Below, piece after piece: positions 1-8,150 of a DNA stretch of 60,928 nucleotides. The notes under the pieces are model-generated. The model worked only from the letters and a program-made list of their open reading frames with translations, was not told the DNA's origin and made no database searches. Every line of letters begins with the position of its first letter. Position 1 is the first letter of the stretch. Origin of the DNA: JADJPL01 sp964607915 (GTDB lineage: Bacteria > Bacteroidota > Bacteroidia > Chitinophagales > Saprospiraceae); NCBI GenBank assembly GCA_964607915.1, contig CAZSMU010000003.1:1-60928 (forward strand), in the 5' to 3' direction. The position numbers were made by a program, and so were the translations under genes.

Positions 1-2
1 TC

Positions 3-110
3 TATGAGCGCCTGCCCAACCCGGCCATCATCGCCATGGAAGAGTTCCTCAACGGAGACCTCGTCTTCCGCTACGGTGAGCGCAAAGCGGTCAAAGCACC
101 GGAATTATAG
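3..110 (+). CDS. rpoZ: RNA polymerase omega subunit (RpoZ/Rpb6-like), C-terminal fragment
   Basis: The window opens inside a reading frame that stops at TAG 108-110. The 35 visible residues include YERLPNPAIIAMEEF followed by a short basic tail. From memory, Bacteroidota omega subunits end with a closely similar segment (YYEKLPKPDLIATQEY type), which is the reason for this call. Omega is a small RNA polymerase assembly subunit. In this phylum rpoZ commonly lies just upstream of coaBC and a DUF4835/PorD gene; here the PorD-like gene follows directly and coaBC is absent. The fragment is short, so the identification rests on one motif and its context. Confidence 0.65.
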   Translation, partial: YERLPNPAIIAMEEFLNGDLVFRYGERKAVKAPEL

Positions 111-155
111 GCCCGCATATACTACCGGTAGGTTTTGTGACGTATTTTAAAAAAG

Positions 156-190
156 AGGCTTGTTGCGATGATTTCCATCCCAACGAGTCT
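156..190. repeat. Possible degenerate 35-bp copy of the dispersed palindromic repeat
   Basis: The left arm AGGCTTGTTGCGATG and the right arm CATCCCAACGAGTCT pair at 12 of 15 positions. The arms resemble those of the repeat family described at 11072, and the total length equals that of the minimal copy at 44995. It sits in the 182-base gap between the rpoZ fragment and the PorD-like gene; nothing else was recognised in that gap. Confidence 0.4.
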
Positions 191-292
191 TATGCACAAA
201 CTTTTTAAAGGACGTCGCAAAACACCCGGGGCCTATGCATTGGAGCCCTTCCCCTGCTGTTCTTTGCGATGCGCCGGTAAAAAACCTCTTTC

Positions 293-1192
293 ATGAAGCA
301 CGTGTTCCTCATTGCAGCCCTGTTCCTCGGCGCCTCCACCGGATTCTGCCAGGAAGTGAACTTTACGGTGAAAGTCAACGTACAGAAACTTCAAACGGCA
401 GACCCCCGCATTTTTGAAACCCTGGAGCAGAGCGTGTTGGAGTTCCTCAACGGCACGAAGTGGACCGACGACGTGTTCGAGCGCAACGAGCGCATCAACT
501 GCAACCTCCTGATTACTCTGCAGGAAGAGTTGTCTCCCACCAGTTTTAAGGCCGATATCGCCGTGCAGTCCTCCCGCCCCGTGTACGGCAGCAACTACGA
601 AACCGCCCTGTTCAACCACATTGACCGGGAAGTCGTGTTCACTTACGAGCAGTTCCAGCCCCTGCAATACAGCAAGAATACGTTCAACGACAATCTCTCG
701 TCGGTGCTCTCCTTTTATGTGTACGTCATTCTCGGACTGGATTACGACTCTTTCTCCCTCTACGGGGGCGAACCGTATTTCCTGGCCGCCCAGGATATCG
801 TCAATACCATTCCCCAGGGAATTGCCGCCAGCTCACCGGGCTGGCGCTCCACCGACGGCAACCGCAACCGCTTTTGGATCGTGGAAAATATGCTCTCCCC
901 AAGGATACGGCCCTTCCGGGAGGCTATGTATGCCTACCACCGCCTCGCCCTCGATATCATGGCCCAGGACGTAGCCAAGGGCCGCGCACTCATGTCGGAA
1001 TCCATGGAAAACGTGCTGAAAACCAACCAGGCATACCCCAACTCCATGGCTATCCAGATGTTCATCAACGCCAAAAGCCAGGAAATCCTGGAAATTTTCA
1101 AATTGGGCACTCCCCAGGAGAAAGAGCAGGTCGTGCGGGTCATGTCCCGCATTGATGCCGCCAATACCGCCCGCTACCGGGCGCTCAATTAG
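293..1192 (+). CDS. porD: DUF4835 family protein, PorD-like (type IX secretion)
   Basis: This 299-residue protein starts with a signal peptide (MKHVFLIAALFLGASTGFCQ). It continues with the DUF4835 pattern: a beta-strand region, then LEQSVLEFLNGTKWTDDVF and NERINCNLLITL. The family is found in Bacteroidota and is annotated as PorD, a periplasmic protein needed for type IX secretion. The length is normal for the family. The start gives a good signal peptide, so it was kept. Two proteins in this window carry type IX sorting domains, which agrees with a working secretion system. The exact molecular role of PorD is not established. Confidence 0.85.
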   Translation: MKHVFLIAALFLGASTGFCQEVNFTVKVNVQKLQTADPRIFETLEQSVLEFLNGTKWTDDVFERNERINCNLLITLQEELSPTSFKADIAVQSSRPVYGSNYETALFNHIDREVVFTYEQFQPLQYSKNTFNDNLSSVLSFYVYVILGLDYDSFSLYGGEPYFLAAQDIVNTIPQGIAASSPGWRSTDGNRNRFWIVENMLSPRIRPFREAMYAYHRLALDIMAQDVAKGRALMSESMENVLKTNQAYPNSMAIQMFINAKSQEILEIFKLGTPQEKEQVVRVMSRIDAANTARYRALN

Positions 1193-1222
1193 GAAAATCA
1201 ATACCCAATAGGCAAAATGGCC

Positions 1223-1230
1223 TATTTTTG
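1223..1230 (+). promoter_or_regulatory. Candidate Bacteroidota -7 box upstream of purN
   Basis: TATTTTTG matches the TAnnTTTG box of Bacteroidota housekeeping promoters. It lies 29 bases before the purN start codon. No TTTG box is present at the usual upstream spacing, so this is only half of a promoter match. Confidence 0.45.
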
Positions 1231-1259
1231 CGTTTATAGGGTATAGCAATTACACTTCT

Positions 1260-1892
1260 ATGCAGTCCAGCGCCAAACGCATCGCTATCTTCGCCTCCGG
1301 TACCGGCAGCAACGCCCGGAACATCATGGCGTACTTTTCCACCCGGGAAGACGTACGCGTGGCCTTGCTCGTCTGCAATAAACCCGATGCCCCTGTACTG
1401 CGCATAGCCCACGACTTCTCTATACCCACTCTGATCATAGACCGAAGCGACGTACAAGAGGGAAATACCCCCCTGCTGCACGCCCTGACGCATACCTACG
1501 CCATAGATTTTATCCTGCTCGCCGGATTCCTCTGGAAAATCCCCGCCACCCTCGTGGCGCAGTTCCCCAAGCGGATGGTCAACATACATCCGTCCCTGCT
1601 CCCGCTGCACGGGGGAAAGGGAATGTATGGCATGCGGGTGCATGAAGCGGTTTGCGCCGCAGCAGAACGCGAATCCGGAATTACCATCCACTACGTCAAC
1701 GAACACTACGACGAGGGAGCCGTCATCTTCCAGGCGCGCTGCCCGGTTTCCCCGGACGATAGCCCCGGAGAGGTGGCCCGCAAAGTCCAGGAACTGGAAC
1801 ACCGCTTCTTTCCCCGCGTTATAGACGCGGTGATGCATGGGCAGCCTGTCTCTGCGGAGTACCTGCCCTCCCATCAAAGCAGACCTGCATAA
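1260..1892 (+). CDS. purN: Phosphoribosylglycinamide formyltransferase
   Basis: PurN transfers a formyl group from 10-formyltetrahydrofolate to glycinamide ribonucleotide, the third step of de novo purine synthesis, in the cytoplasm. The 210-residue protein has the N-terminal phosphate-binding segment ASGTGSNARNI (residues 12-22) and the catalytic stretch VNIHPSLLP with Asn108 and His110. The third catalytic residue, Asp151, lies in HYDEGAVIF. The length is typical of stand-alone PurN. A TAnnTTTG box 29 bases upstream suggests its own promoter. The downstream gene begins 31 bases after the stop and is unrelated in function. Confidence 0.95.
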   Translation: MQSSAKRIAIFASGTGSNARNIMAYFSTREDVRVALLVCNKPDAPVLRIAHDFSIPTLIIDRSDVQEGNTPLLHALTHTYAIDFILLAGFLWKIPATLVAQFPKRMVNIHPSLLPLHGGKGMYGMRVHEAVCAAAERESGITIHYVNEHYDEGAVIFQARCPVSPDDSPGEVARKVQELEHRFFPRVIDAVMHGQPVSAEYLPSHQSRPA

Positions 1893-1923
1893 ACCAAAAA
1901 ACGTTTACCCAAAAAATACCTTT

Positions 1924-3906
1924 ATGACAACCCGATTCGGAATTCTTCTGGTAGTATTCAGCTTTTGTGCCCCCCTGTATGCGCAGAGTTGGAAAAAAAT
2001 GGAAAAAACCGCCGACGGCTTTTTCCAAAAAGGCGACTACGCCCAGGCAGCGGCTATGTATGAAAATGCCCTGAAGAAAAAGAACAACAAAGAGCTGTCC
2101 TTCAAGGCTGGCGAATCGTATTATCTCCTGCGCGATTTCCGCAAAGCAGCCCAGGCTTATGAATCCATAAAAAACGACAATGCGAGCTTCCCCCTCATCG
2201 GGCTCAAATACGCGCGCAGCCTGAAGCAGGATGGACGCTATGAAGAAGCAGCCAAAGCATTCCAGAATTTCCGCGACACCTATACCGGGGAAGGGAAGAT
2301 GGTGCTCGAAGAAATCGTGCAAATCGAACTCCGGGGCTGCGACCTCGCCAAAAACATGACGCCCCAGGAAGGCGTGGAAGAAATACGGCCGGGAAATACG
2401 ATCAATACGGCCGACAACGAGTTTGCCCCCGTCTCCATCACCCCCGACGTGCTGTTTTTCTCCTCCACCATGGGCGGGCAGGCTCGCATCTACCGCTCGG
2501 ATTACCTGGGCCTGTCCTGGGGAAAAAGCACAACGCCCCCAAATTTCCCTCTGATACAGAATGGGCAATACTGCCACGGCAGCCTCGCGCCCGACGGCTC
2601 CCGCTTTTATTTCACCATCTGTGAAAACAAAGGCAAATTCGACAACCTGACCACCCGCTGCGAAATTTTTGTGATTCGCAAGCTGGCACAGGAGGGCTGG
2701 TCGTCCCCAGAACGCCTCCCCGATTATATCAACACCAACGGCGTAACCGCCACCCAGCCCTGGGTTACTTATCGCGGCGACGTGGAAATCCTCTACTTTG
2801 CCTCCAACCGATCCGGGGGCAAAGGGGGCATGGACCTCTGGTACGTCACGCGCAACCTCAACAGCGATGCCGGCTTCTCCCAGCCGGTCAACCTCGGCCC
2901 TGGCGTCAATACCCAGGGTCACGAAATGACGCCCTACTACAGCACCGAGGAAGGGAGCCTCTACTTCGCCTCCAACGGCCTGCCCTCCTTGGGCGGTTTC
3001 GACCTGTTTAAAACCAAGGGCGACCTGGCCAACTGGAGCTCCCCCGACAATATCGGCAAACCGTTCAACTCCCAGGCCGACGAACTCTACCTGGTCAAAA
3101 CGAACGAGGGCAACACCATATTCCTCAGCTCTAACCGCTCCTTCGGCTCCGATAAAACCACCAACCGGGACGATGATATCTTTGAGTTCCGGGTAAAACC
3201 GAAAGCGCTCCTCCTCGAAGGGGCTGCCTTCGACCAGGAACTGGGCGAGCCCATGCGCAGCTACAACCTGTCGCTGTTCGAAGTCCAAAGCAATGGGAAC
3301 GAAATCCTGCTCCTCTCCCGCATCCTCACCGATGGGAACTACACCCTCGAAGTCCTGCCCCAGCGCCAATACCGCGTCGAGGTCAATGCCGAAGGCTACG
3401 AGAGTGGCTCCTATACGTTTTTCACCGACAACCCTTCCAACCAGTCGTACGGCCAACCGCTCTTTTTGAGAAAAATGGGCGCCCCAAAGCCCAACCCTAT
3501 ACCCGTCACCCCTACGCCTACCCCCGAAAAGCCCAGCCCCGCGATCAATGCGCCGGTTGTTCCCTTCCCGGTGGGCGAAACCTATACCCTGCGCGGCACC
3601 TCCAACTCCGACAACCTCGAATACCAATCAAACGCCCCCCGCCACAATGGCATCTACTACAAAATACAGCTCGTCGCTGCCTCAAAATACAACCCGACGG
3701 ACCCCAGCTTCTCCAAATTGAGTGCCCTGGGCGTCATTCAAACGGAATACATCCCTTCCCGCAGCCTGACCCGCATCCTTTTGGCCGACTTCATGTCCGT
3801 AGCCGAGGCTAAAAACGCGTTGGCTGAGGCTAAAAAGAAAGGGTTCTCTGCCGCCTACATCGTCAAGTACGAAAATGGGGTGCGCTATGGAAAGACAAAC
3901 CTGTAG
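1924..3906 (+). CDS. PD40 beta-propeller protein with TPR and SPOR-like domains
   Basis: The start at 1924 gives a clean signal peptide (MTTRFGILLVVFSFCAPLYA); an in-frame ATG at 1837 would overlap purN. The 660-residue protein has tetratricopeptide-like helices (about 20-130), then WD40-like PD40 repeats (about 165-420) with motifs such as YFASNRSGGKGGMDLW and YFASNGLPSLGGFDLF. A carboxypeptidase-regulatory-like beta domain follows (about 425-510), then a Pro/Thr linker. The C-terminal segment, beginning YYKIQLVAA, looks like a SPOR domain. Known PorE-type proteins of this phylum share the TPR and propeller parts but end in an OmpA domain. Replacement by a SPOR-like domain would still suggest binding to peptidoglycan. 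The function is inferred. Confidence 0.75.
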   Translation: MTTRFGILLVVFSFCAPLYAQSWKKMEKTADGFFQKGDYAQAAAMYENALKKKNNKELSFKAGESYYLLRDFRKAAQAYESIKNDNASFPLIGLKYARSLKQDGRYEEAAKAFQNFRDTYTGEGKMVLEEIVQIELRGCDLAKNMTPQEGVEEIRPGNTINTADNEFAPVSITPDVLFFSSTMGGQARIYRSDYLGLSWGKSTTPPNFPLIQNGQYCHGSLAPDGSRFYFTICENKGKFDNLTTRCEIFVIRKLAQEGWSSPERLPDYINTNGVTATQPWVTYRGDVEILYFASNRSGGKGGMDLWYVTRNLNSDAGFSQPVNLGPGVNTQGHEMTPYYSTEEGSLYFASNGLPSLGGFDLFKTKGDLANWSSPDNIGKPFNSQADELYLVKTNEGNTIFLSSNRSFGSDKTTNRDDDIFEFRVKPKALLLEGAAFDQELGEPMRSYNLSLFEVQSNGNEILLLSRILTDGNYTLEVLPQRQYRVEVNAEGYESGSYTFFTDNPSNQSYGQPLFLRKMGAPKPNPIPVTPTPTPEKPSPAINAPVVPFPVGETYTLRGTSNSDNLEYQSNAPRHNGIYYKIQLVAASKYNPTDPSFSKLSALGVIQTEYIPSRSLTRILLADFMSVAEAKNALAEAKKKGFSAAYIVKYENGVRYGKTNL

Positions 3907-3934
3907 CGCTCGTTCGGAACGATCGCGAGGGAAT

Positions 3935-4438
3935 TTATTCAGGGCTTAAATCGAGCAGGCGAATCCTTCGATTCCGCCCAAACCGGGTGGTTTTGTGTGC
4001 AAAGACTCGCGGCAATAACCAGGAAGATGCAACGGCGGCACCCGTCACCGTTGCATCTGACCAGCGGTAGTGCGACTCGGGGATGCCGTCAGTAGCCGTG
4101 CCAACCAGGGCAAAGCCCGACCAGCCCAGTCCAAACCAGAACAACTGCCTGCCCACCCCGCGCGCCCAGCCCAACTCGTAGCGGAATGCAGCCACCTGGT
4201 TAGACTTCACAAAGCGATTGTGAAACACGATGATGCTGTCTTCCGGAATGAGGTTGGCGATTTCGCCCGTGTACCAGTTCGGATCCCCGTGGAGACGAAA
4301 CGTGAGCACTGCGCCCACCCCTATCTTTTGGGTTCTGGGGCTGTTGGCACGCTCGATTTGAAGTACTTTCTGGCCTTGCAGCGGGATGGCCAGGCAAACC
4401 GCGAGAGCGGCCAGGAGGAAAAGTTGCCGGGTACGCAT
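3935..4438 (-). CDS. Small secreted protein of unknown function
   Basis: The 167-residue product begins MRTRQLFLLAALAVCLAIPLQ, a typical signal peptide. I did not recognise the family. The mature part has short beta-type segments (GVGAVLTFRL, WYTGEIANLIPEDSIIVF) of a kind common in uncharacterised exported Bacteroidota proteins, and a possible hydrophobic helix (QLFWFGLGWSGFALVG). The frame is open upstream to 4705, but that part overlaps rnpA and lacks signal character, so the start at 4438 is preferred. The gene starts five bases after the rnpA stop on the same strand and is probably co-transcribed with it. Confidence 0.7.
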   Translation of the reverse strand: MRTRQLFLLAALAVCLAIPLQGQKVLQIERANSPRTQKIGVGAVLTFRLHGDPNWYTGEIANLIPEDSIIVFHNRFVKSNQVAAFRYELGWARGVGRQLFWFGLGWSGFALVGTATDGIPESHYRWSDATVTGAAVASSWLLPRVFAHKTTRFGRNRRIRLLDLSPE

Positions 4439-4443
4439 ATTCG

Positions 4444-4842
4444 TTATGGTTTTTCTTTGCGCATTTCTTTGGCCAGCCGCTTCAACAGCCGGGCCATCGC
4501 TTCCTGTATGGTCGAATAAGGCAATGCTTCCACCCCCGTATACAGAATCATGAGTGCGACCGGAGGATGGTCGGCCGGGGCATTCCGCACGAAAGCAGCT
4601 TTGTTCAAACGAAAGGCCTCCCGCACCTGCCTGCGCAGGTGGTTGCGCGCCACCGCCCGGCGGAAACGCTTTTTGGGCACGCTTATCCCTATTTTTAAAG
4701 GACAATTCTCTTCATTTTGTTCTGCCATTTTCCATACCGCCCGAAGGGGGTACATCCCGAAAGAATCCCCGGATTTAAAGAGCTCCGTTATCGTTTTGTG
4801 GCTCTTTAAATGCTCTTTTTTCTCAAATTTGAAATCGGACAT
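4444..4842 (-). CDS. rnpA: Ribonuclease P protein component
   Basis: RnpA is the protein subunit that helps RNase P RNA bind precursor tRNAs. The 132-residue product starting at 4842 contains LKIGISVPKKRFRRAVARNH followed by LRRQVREAFR, which is the basic RNR motif that contacts the RNA. A strong TAnnTTTG box (TATGTTTG, 4885-4892 on this strand) supports a start near 4842 over an in-frame ATG 45 bases upstream. Its partner rpmH is not in the window. The small secreted protein gene follows five bases after the stop. Confidence 0.93.
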   Translation of the reverse strand: MSDFKFEKKEHLKSHKTITELFKSGDSFGMYPLRAVWKMAEQNEENCPLKIGISVPKKRFRRAVARNHLRRQVREAFRLNKAAFVRNAPADHPPVALMILYTGVEALPYSTIQEAMARLLKRLAKEMRKEKP

Positions 4843-4884
4843 GCAGGGGGTGTTTTGCGTACAGCATTTTTTACTACGAAAGAA

Positions 4885-4892
4885 CAAACATA
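4885..4892 (-). promoter_or_regulatory. -7 promoter box of rnpA
   Basis: On the minus strand the sequence reads TATGTTTG, a full match to TAnnTTTG, 42 bases before the rnpA start. The matching upstream element would lie inside the palindromic repeat that begins at 4901. No TTTG is visible there. Confidence 0.5.
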
Positions 4893-4900
4893 CCTTTATC

Positions 4901-4955
4901 AGACTTGTTGCGAGGGGGATTGCAAAGGGTCAAAAAGACTATTTTTCCCGCCTCG
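4901..4955 (+). repeat. Dispersed palindromic repeat, copy A (left half intact)
   Basis: This copy starts AGACTTGTTGCGAGGGGG and continues into the core GGGTCAAAAAGACT. The right arm is degenerate (CCCGCCTCGATACAAAG). It lies between the divergent genes rnpA and radC, eight bases from the rnpA -7 box. The family is described under the copy at 11072. Confidence 0.75.
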
Positions 4956-5037
4956 ATACAAAGATGGACAAGATTCTACCAGGATGCGTAGAATTTCGCG
5001 TATCCGGTGTACCATTTGTAAAAAAAGGTGATTTTTC

Positions 5038-5739
5038 ATGGAAACCTACCCCAACCAAAAGCTAAGCGTCAAGAACCTGGCTAAAGAAGACCGCCCGCGC
5101 GAAAAATTTCGCGCCCGCGGAAAAAAAGAACTGACCGATGCCGAACTGCTGGCTATTGTACTCGGCTCGGGTTCCCGCGATGAGAACGTCGTATCCCTGG
5201 CGCAGCGCATCCTGCACTCTGTGAGCAACGACCTCAACCAGTTGGGCAAATGCAGCGTACAGGAGCTCATGCGCTTCAAAGGCATAGGGGTCACCAAAGC
5301 CACCCTCATCTCCGCAGCGCTGGAGCTGGGCCGCCGCCGCCAAAACGGCAGTGTACACGAAAAACCACAGATACGCTCCAGCCGGGACGCCTACCTGAAT
5401 CTGCAGGACCTCATGGCCGAGTTGCCCCACGAAGAGTTCTGGGTCCTGCTGCTCAACCGCGCCAACCTGATCATCGGCCGGGAGCGCATCAGTGCAGGCG
5501 GTATCTCCGGCACCGTCGTGGATCCCAAGCTGGTATTCCGAAAAGCCCTGGAGCATTCTGCCTGCGCCATTATCCTGAGCCACAACCACCCGTCGGGGAA
5601 CCTGACCCCCAGCAAGGCCGACATCGATCTCACCCGCAAACTCCGCAGCGCCGGCGAATCCCTGGATATCAGCGTGCTCGATCACCTCATCATCGCCGAA
5701 AAGGGCTACTACAGCTTTGCCGACGAAGGCTTGATGTAG
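5038..5739 (+). CDS. radC: RadC family protein (JAB/MPN domain)
   Basis: The 233-residue protein has a helix-hairpin-helix-like N-terminal part (MRFKGIGVTKATLISAALEL) and a C-terminal JAB/MPN domain. The metal-binding motif is complete: the HNHPSGNLTPS stretch with a following Asp in KADID. The family was named after a DNA-repair gene, but its real role is unresolved, and the MPN fold suggests a metal-dependent hydrolase. The start is preceded by AGGTGAT at a spacing that suits a ribosome binding site. Its own transcription probably begins within the repeat-containing intergenic stretch. Confidence 0.9.
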   Translation: METYPNQKLSVKNLAKEDRPREKFRARGKKELTDAELLAIVLGSGSRDENVVSLAQRILHSVSNDLNQLGKCSVQELMRFKGIGVTKATLISAALELGRRRQNGSVHEKPQIRSSRDAYLNLQDLMAELPHEEFWVLLLNRANLIIGRERISAGGISGTVVDPKLVFRKALEHSACAIILSHNHPSGNLTPSKADIDLTRKLRSAGESLDISVLDHLIIAEKGYYSFADEGLM

Positions 5740-5787
5740 GAATTCGAGAGGCCGTACAACTATGTGGCCAACTCGCTGTTTTTGTAG

Positions 5788-5795
5788 TACTTTTG
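5788..5795 (+). promoter_or_regulatory. Candidate -7 box for the ABC exporter
   Basis: TACTTTTG matches TAnnTTTG and lies 22 bases before the TTG start at 5818. It supports that start codon. No clear upstream TTTG element is seen. Confidence 0.4.
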
Positions 5796-5817
5796 CCCTC
5801 TAAAACGCATACGCACC

Positions 5818-7575
5818 TTGTCAACTCCAAAAGCGAACCGTTTAGACCTGCACCTGCTCAGAAGGGTCATGGCGCAAGCCAGGCCATACCGCACCACTTT
5901 CTGGATATCCGGTATCCTGGCCATCGTACTGGCTCCCCTGGCCACGCTGCGCCCCTACTTGATCCAGATTATGGTGGACGAGCACATCTACCGCTACGAC
6001 CTGCCTGGGCTGACCCGGCTGGCGCTCCTGTTCACGCTGGTACTGCTGCTGCATGCCGGTCTGCAATACGCCTTCATCTACCTCACCAACTGGTTGGGGC
6101 AGGCCGTCGTGCGCGACCTGCGGGACCAGATTTTCCGGCACATCGTCTCGCTGCGCCTCGCCTATTTCGACCGCACGCCCATCGGCAACTCCACGACGCG
6201 CACCATAAACGATATGGAGACCATCAATACGGTGTTTTCCCAGGGCATCATCACCATCGTAGCCGATATGCTCACCTTCCTGGTCGTGCTGGGCATCATG
6301 TTCGCCACCAGTTGGAAACTCACGCTTCTCTGTTTGGTGACCCTGCCCTTCATCGTGCTGGCCAGCTATATTTTCAAGGAAAAAGTGAAAGAAGCCTTTC
6401 AGAAGGTACGCACACAGGTGGGGCGGATGAACTCCTTTCTGCAGGAACATATCTCCGGCATGCGCATCGTACAAATCTTTCACGCAGAAGACCAGGAAGC
6501 CCAAAAATTCCGGACCATCAACCGCGAATACACCCAGGCCAACCTGGATTCCGTACTGCATTATGCGGTGTTTTACCCCGTCGTAGAAATCATCTCGGCG
6601 GCTTCCCTGGGCTTGATGGTCTGGTGGGGGGCACGGGGTGTGCTGCACGAGGAAGTGACCCTGGGCGCCCTGGTCGCTTTCCCGATTTACCTCAACATGC
6701 TCTTCAACCCCATCCGCACGATTGCCGACAAATTCAACACGCTACAGATGGGCTTGGTAGCAGCCGACCGGGTGTATGCCCTGCTCGACAAACACGAATA
6801 CATCGAAAACTCGGGGCACCTGAGCCCCCCTCGCCTCCGCGGGGATATCGCCTTTGAGAACGTATCTTTCGCTTACAACGGCGAGGATATGGTCCTGAAA
6901 GACCTAAGCTTCGAACTGGCCGCCGGAAAAACCCTCGCTATCGTCGGTGCTACCGGCTCGGGAAAAAGTACGACCATAGGGTTGCTGACCCGCTTTTACG
7001 AGTACCAAAAAGGCAGCATCCGCGTGGATGGCAGGGAAATCCACGAGTATGAACTCTCCGCATACCGGCGTCGGATAGCATTGGTATTACAGGACGTTTT
7101 TCTCTTTTCGGGAAGTGTACTGGAAAATATTACCCTGCGCGACAGCTCCCTCAGCAGGGAACAGGTCATCGCGGCTGCAAAGATGATTGGCGCCCACGAC
7201 TTTATCGAGCGCCTGCCCGGTGGATACGATTACCAGGTCATGGAACGCGGGGCTACCTTGTCCATGGGCCAGCGTCAGTTGATTTCTTTTGTGCGCGCCC
7301 TCGTTTTCGACCCCGATATTTTAATCCTCGACGAAGCTACTTCCTCCATAGACCCCGAAACGGAGGAAGTCATCCAGTTTGCCATTGAAACGCTGATTGC
7401 CCGGCGCAGCTCCATCATTATCGCACACCGCCTCTCTACCATCCGCCACGCTGACCACATCCTCGTACTTGAAAAAGGCCGGCTCCAGGAGTTCGGCACG
7501 GAGGAGCAGCTGCTAAAAATAGAAAACGGGCACTACCGGCAACTCTACGAGATGCAGTTCCTCCAGGCCGTGTGA
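5818..7575 (+). CDS. MsbA-like ABC exporter, fused permease and ATPase
   Basis: This 585-residue half-transporter has six predicted membrane segments (about residues 20-310) followed by an ATPase domain. The Walker A motif is VGATGSGKSTT, the ABC signature is LSMGQRQL and the Walker B motif is ILILDEATSSID. It would work as a homodimer or heterodimer in the inner membrane and export a lipid, drug or peptide. The substrate cannot be told from sequence. The TTG start is preferred because a TAnnTTTG box lies just upstream and the first in-frame ATG would cut into the region before the first membrane helix. A minus-strand gene converges from the right, 16 bases away. Confidence 0.9.
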   Translation: MSTPKANRLDLHLLRRVMAQARPYRTTFWISGILAIVLAPLATLRPYLIQIMVDEHIYRYDLPGLTRLALLFTLVLLLHAGLQYAFIYLTNWLGQAVVRDLRDQIFRHIVSLRLAYFDRTPIGNSTTRTINDMETINTVFSQGIITIVADMLTFLVVLGIMFATSWKLTLLCLVTLPFIVLASYIFKEKVKEAFQKVRTQVGRMNSFLQEHISGMRIVQIFHAEDQEAQKFRTINREYTQANLDSVLHYAVFYPVVEIISAASLGLMVWWGARGVLHEEVTLGALVAFPIYLNMLFNPIRTIADKFNTLQMGLVAADRVYALLDKHEYIENSGHLSPPRLRGDIAFENVSFAYNGEDMVLKDLSFELAAGKTLAIVGATGSGKSTTIGLLTRFYEYQKGSIRVDGREIHEYELSAYRRRIALVLQDVFLFSGSVLENITLRDSSLSREQVIAAAKMIGAHDFIERLPGGYDYQVMERGATLSMGQRQLISFVRALVFDPDILILDEATSSIDPETEEVIQFAIETLIARRSSIIIAHRLSTIRHADHILVLEKGRLQEFGTEEQLLKIENGHYRQLYEMQFLQAV

Positions 7576-7591
7576 CAGACTGGTTGCCGGG

Positions 7592-8140
7592 CTAAAAATA
7601 CACCCCTTTGCCCGGTACAAAGCCTTCCACCCCGCGAAAATAGGCCGTAATAATCTCTATGTCTTTATCGAAGTCCCCACTCGGGTAGAAGGGCTCACTA
7701 AACTGTACCATCCGGTTGGCGGCGTCGAGCCTGGTCATCACAATGGGTACCCCGGCACCAAGTGCCATGTAGTAGAAACCGGTGCGGAACTGGTCCACCC
7801 GCTTGCGCGTGCCCTCCGGTGCAATCCCGATGATGCAGTCTTCCCTCGAATGGATCATGGCCACCACCGAATCCACGAAGTTGTTGCGTTCGCTGCGGTT
7901 CACGGGATAGCCACCGGTCATGCGGAAGAACCAGCCGAAAGGACCTTTGAAAAGGGAATCTTTTCCAATATACCCTGCTTTCAGCTTCAAGGCAGAACGG
8001 AGCATGATAGCCAGGGGAAAATCCTTCCAGGAGGTATGGGGTGCTACTGCGAGGATGTACTTGCGCAAGGGCGGCAACTGGCCCTTGATTTTCCAGCCCC
8101 ACACGCGGAATAACAGCCACTTGAATATAGAGTGCATCAT
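7592..8140 (-). CDS. 1-acylglycerol-3-phosphate acyltransferase-like protein (PlsC family)
   Basis: The 182-residue protein is a small PlsC-type acyltransferase. It has the catalytic HxxxxD motif in PHTSWKDFPL, a conserved middle segment (GGYPVNRSERNNFVDS) and the glycerol-phosphate-binding motif APEGTR. Short versions like this are common in Bacteroidota and probably act on membrane lipids or an aminolipid; the acceptor is unknown. Two adjacent ATG codons are possible starts. It begins ten bases after the ligA stop on the same strand, so the two genes may be co-transcribed. A CCGGGC/GCCCGG pair spans its stop codon. Confidence 0.82.
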   Translation of the reverse strand: MMHSIFKWLLFRVWGWKIKGQLPPLRKYILAVAPHTSWKDFPLAIMLRSALKLKAGYIGKDSLFKGPFGWFFRMTGGYPVNRSERNNFVDSVVAMIHSREDCIIGIAPEGTRKRVDQFRTGFYYMALGAGVPIVMTRLDAANRMVQFSEPFYPSGDFDKDIEIITAYFRGVEGFVPGKGVYF

Positions 8141-8150
8141 GTTGGATGGG

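Noticed and set aside
1819..3627. A 602-residue open frame on the minus strand opposite the PD40 protein
   Set aside because: Gly/Val/Phe-rich composition typical of antisense frames and no recognisable domain; the plus-strand gene has a signal peptide and PD40 repeats.
5250..6857. A 535-residue plus-strand frame spanning radC and the ABC exporter
   Set aside because: It is rich in Pro, His and Arg, out of frame with two certain genes, and starts inside radC.
7577..7591. AGACTGGTTGCCGGG between the ABC exporter and the acyltransferase, as a repeat copy
   Set aside because: Only one arm-like stretch of 15 bases with three mismatches and no core; too weak to list.
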